DNA of 8,444 bases from JAXMBN01 sp046349875. Lineage in GTDB: Bacteria > Planctomycetota > Planctomycetia > Pirellulales > Pirellulaceae. Location: assembly GCA_046349875.1 (NCBI GenBank), contig JAXMBN010000075.1:1-8444 (forward strand). Reading direction: 5' to 3'. Below the pieces are notes generated by a model. It did not search any database, was not told the DNA's origin, and worked only from the letters and a program-made list of their open reading frames with translations. Shown piece after piece: positions 6,434 through 8,444 of this stretch (position 1 is the first letter of the stretch; each line of letters begins with the position of its first letter). The translations under genes were made by a program, and so were the position numbers.

Positions 6434-7287
6434 GTTCCACTCTCGAAACAGCGCCTCGTCGACCGGCCATAGCCGATACCCAAAGTAAACCAACGACACC
6501 CTCCGCCTCGCTTGTTCGCACTGAAGAAGTGCAACGTCCCAAAGAGCATGGCGCCTACGCAATGCTCGGCGTTCCGCTGGCCACATCATGGGCATTGGGA
6601 GGGATTACGTTGGCAGGCATGGCCATTTCAATGGCCGCATTTGCTGGATTTTGGGCGAACGAACCGTTTCTCATCCTTACCGGTCAACGTGGTTCACGGG
6701 CACAGAAGGAATCACCACATGCCTATCGCCACTGGGTGATTCTACTTGCACTTGGCATTACGGCGGGTGGTTTTGCATTCTTTCTTGCGGACCTAAATAC
6801 CCGATTCTTGCTCGCCGGGTGTGCGTTGGTCGCATCCGTTGGATTTGTCATGTCGGCCTTTGGAAAGCAACGAACTCTCGTAGCGCAGCTATGGAGCGTG
6901 ATTGGTCTCACACTTCCAAGCTTTGCAGTTCAGTCGACAGCTGAATTGCCCTTTGAGAATGCACTGCACATGTGGGTCGTATGGTGCATCGGACAAGCTG
7001 TATGTATCGTTGCCGTGCGAAGCGTCATTGCGTCTCAGCGCAAGTCGTTGCAATGTACCATCCCCCGCGTCAATGATCTTATTCAATGCATCCTGACCAC
7101 GCTGGGAATTGGTCTTGCGATTCTCTCCCCCTTTCCCTTCGTGGCCTGCCTTCCGATGGTCGTGGCCGCAAGCTATCTAAGACTCTTTCCGCCGAGCGTA
7201 AGATCGATTCGACGCGTCGGATGGTCACTCGTCGCGGCAAACCTCACTTGTGCCGTGATGTTGATGGGGCTTCTCTGGAATCGCTAA
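6430..7287 (+). CDS. YwiC-like multi-spanning membrane protein
   Basis: The 285-residue protein begins with a polar, probably cytoplasmic tail (1-36) and then the YwiC signature PKEHGAYAMLGVP (37-49). About eight hydrophobic helices follow (roughly 45-62, 64-83, 102-120, 126-145, 150-168, 180-198, 217-253 as one or two spans, 263-282). A polar loop at 84-101 (TGQRGSRAQKESPHAYRH) has conserved-looking charged residues. The ATG overlaps the ric stop in ATGA with no close ribosome binding site (GGAG lies 13 bases upstream), which implies translational coupling with ric. The family's biochemical role is unknown; the namesake in Bacillus subtilis lies near fnr and nitrate-respiration genes, as I recall. 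Together with ric this suggests a task in anaerobic or nitrogen-oxide metabolism, but that is inference. The family call is firm because of the signature and topology. Confidence 0.87.
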   Translation: MSSTLETAPRRPAIADTQSKPTTPSASLVRTEEVQRPKEHGAYAMLGVPLATSWALGGITLAGMAISMAAFAGFWANEPFLILTGQRGSRAQKESPHAYRHWVILLALGITAGGFAFFLADLNTRFLLAGCALVASVGFVMSAFGKQRTLVAQLWSVIGLTLPSFAVQSTAELPFENALHMWVVWCIGQAVCIVAVRSVIASQRKSLQCTIPRVNDLIQCILTTLGIGLAILSPFPFVACLPMVVAASYLRLFPPSVRSIRRVGWSLVAANLTCAVMLMGLLWNR

Positions 7288-7475
7288 GCCATCCGCTTTT
7301 CAGGTTGGTGAAAATTCTCTAGCGCATCATTTGGGTATTGGATCTTGGCATAATAAGTCCCATTCCAGGGCACCTCCTTGGGATACTGGGATTGGACATT
7401 AGAATGCGATGAACCGCTCTTCGTTGGCCATTACCAAGATTCTGCTTTCTTTGTCTATCATCCGTATGGATCAAA

Positions 7476-8126
7476 ATGTATATACCTTCGAGCTTTCATG
7501 TTGAAGATTCGAATGTCGTTGCTCAATTCGTGCGCGACCATAGCTTTGCTACGCTTGTGTCACATGATGGAACGACGATGTATGCATCGCATCTGCCCAT
7601 GCTTTTGGATGACAGACAAGCTCCATGGCGTCTATCGTTGCATATGGCGCGAGCCAATCCGCAATGGAAGCATCTTGAACAGTGTCGCGAAGTACTGGTG
7701 ATCTTTTCTGGCCCGCATGCCTACGTATCACCCTCTTGGTATTCAGACCCACAAAGCGTTCCAACATGGAACTACACGGCTGTCCACGTAACGGGCCGCG
7801 CCAGGCTGATTGAAGATACCCATCAGCTCGATCAATTGTTGAACGACCTGATACAAGTTTATGAAAAGGATCGCCCCGAGCCTTGGATCTACCAACCTCA
7901 ACAAGAAACACACGAACAACTGACTCAAGCCATCGTTGGAATAGAAATCGAAGCCATACGTGTGGAAGCTAAGTTCAAGTTGAGTCAAAATCGTCCCCAA
8001 GACTATGACTCGGTAGCAAATGCTCTGCGTTCTAGTTCTCATCCTCATGATCAGGAAGTGGGCATGTTGATGTCTCAGATTCGAGACACGTCGATGGGAC
8101 TGGCGAGGGGTCGCATAAAGCCTTGA
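7476..8126 (+). CDS. paiB: PaiB-family FMN-binding negative transcriptional regulator
   Basis: The 216-residue product covers the full PaiB family from its MYIPSSF start. Motifs in order are FATLVSHDG (24-32), HLPMLL (39-44), HMARANPQW (56-64), GPHAYVSPSWY (79-89), VPTWNY (95-100), VHVTGRARLIED (103-114) and the closing KFKLSQNR (166-173). These make up a split-barrel flavin-binding fold like that of pyridoxamine-phosphate oxidases. In Bacillus subtilis PaiB was described as a negative regulator of sporulation and protease genes; DNA binding in most homologues is unproven, and an FMN-dependent enzyme is an alternative. The start was chosen because the family begins MYxPxxF; the upstream signal is weak (ATGGA). 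It sits 188 bases after the YwiC-like gene on the same strand, so it may have its own promoter. Repeats follow its stop within five bases. Confidence 0.92.
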   Translation: MYIPSSFHVEDSNVVAQFVRDHSFATLVSHDGTTMYASHLPMLLDDRQAPWRLSLHMARANPQWKHLEQCREVLVIFSGPHAYVSPSWYSDPQSVPTWNYTAVHVTGRARLIEDTHQLDQLLNDLIQVYEKDRPEPWIYQPQQETHEQLTQAIVGIEIEAIRVEAKFKLSQNRPQDYDSVANALRSSSHPHDQEVGMLMSQIRDTSMGLARGRIKP

Positions 8127-8130
8127 TTTT

Positions 8131-8267
8131 CACAACCCGAAGCGTGAGCAAGGGACGGCATTCTTCATACCACGTAGCGTTAGCAAGGAATGTCTCGGAC
8201 AGGGCAAAAACACTGCAAAAGTCAGGCCCTCGCTTACGCGTCGGGTTGTGATAATACTCAAATGCGC
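8131..8267. repeat. Intergenic repeat unit 1 with inverted ends
   Basis: The left arm 8131-8155 (CACAACCCGAAGCGTGAGCA and onward) is the near reverse complement of the right arm 8226-8250 (ending TCGGGTTGTG), with ~70 bases between. A third related piece, AGCGTTAGCAAGGA, lies inside at about 8177-8190 in the same direction as the left arm. The unit recurs 137 bases later. AGCGTNAGCNAGGG-type repeats are frequent between planctomycete genes. Placed right after paiB, the long foldback could end or stabilise its transcript. Confidence 0.85.
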
Positions 8268-8404
8268 AACTTCAAAACGCGTGAGCAAGGGACCGCATAC
8301 CTCACGTCACGATGCGTTTGCAAGGGACGTCTCAGGCAAGCCAATAACTTTGCAAAAGTCAGCTCCTCGCTTACGCGTCGGATTGTGAAAACACTCAAAC
8401 TCGC
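8268..8404. repeat. Intergenic repeat unit 2 (137-bp period)
   Basis: The element matches unit 1 at an offset of 137 bases: GAGCAAGGGA at 8146 and 8283, TGCAAAAGTCAG at 8214 and 8351, CTCGCTTACGCGTCGG at 8229 and 8366. The right arm (8364-8387) is well kept, while the left arm has lost its CACAACCCG part and retains ACGCGTGAGCAAGGGA (8277-8292). Sequence from 8383 (TTGTGAAAACACTCAAA) reappears in weaker form at 8428, which suggests a further unit starts at the window edge. Confidence 0.82.
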
Positions 8405-8444
8405 AGCCTCAAAATTGGCGACTTGGCTTGTGAAAACGCTTGAA

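Noticed and set aside
6095..6595. Minus-strand 166-codon frame
   Set aside because: It is the complement of the well-supported ric and YwiC-like genes; the composition reflects their codons.
7378..7701. Plus-strand 107-codon frame overlapping the start of paiB
   Set aside because: It overlaps the strongly supported paiB frame and has no recognisable domain.
8131..8444. CRISPR array
   Set aside because: The period is 137 bases, the units are similar along their whole length with no unique spacers, and no cas gene is present.

Overview
The window looks like chromosomal DNA of a planctomycete, probably Pirellulales. This is an inference from the intergenic repeat styles (TTCGTG-rich modules and AGCGTNAGCNAGGG-type inverted repeats), roughly balanced base composition, long gaps and family content. 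No rRNA or tRNA gene and no transposase is present to anchor the taxonomy.

The window splits into two halves. The left half (about 1-4430) is mostly decayed. It holds a minus-strand membrane-anchored protein gene broken by two in-frame stops and a frameshift (1-751), and a 186-bp direct repeat present twice with two mismatches (790-975, 1067-1252). An intact small DUF2007-type membrane protein follows (1355-1714, minus), with a degenerate repeat upstream of it. Next come a DUF998 membrane-protein relic with a ladder of about five one-base shifts (2136-2739), an SRPBCC/AHSA1 relic with at least four shifts (2792-3244), and a convergent soluble MCP/Cache-type sensor gene whose last ~60 codons are scrambled (3245-4427, minus).

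The right half (about 4860-8130) is clean and all on the plus strand. It contains a cysteine-bearing Rrf2-family regulator (4933-5385), an RIC/ScdA/YtfE-type di-iron iron-sulfur repair protein (5705-6433), a YwiC-like multi-spanning membrane protein translationally coupled to it by an ATGA overlap (6430-7287), and a PaiB-type FMN-binding regulator (7476-8126). The natural reading is a nitrosative or oxidative stress island: an Fe-S Rrf2 sensor controls repair of NO-damaged clusters, and the YwiC-like protein serves as an uncharacterised membrane partner. A perfect palindrome lies just downstream of a possible promoter in front of ric, and a short GACT-AGTC element occurs in front of both rrf2 and ric.

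The right edge (8131-8444) carries two tandem 137-bp-period units with inverted ends and the start of a third. The most rewarding items are the Rrf2-RIC-YwiC module with its candidate operators, and the sharp contrast between decayed and intact DNA, including a sensor with reversed MCP architecture caught in early decay.
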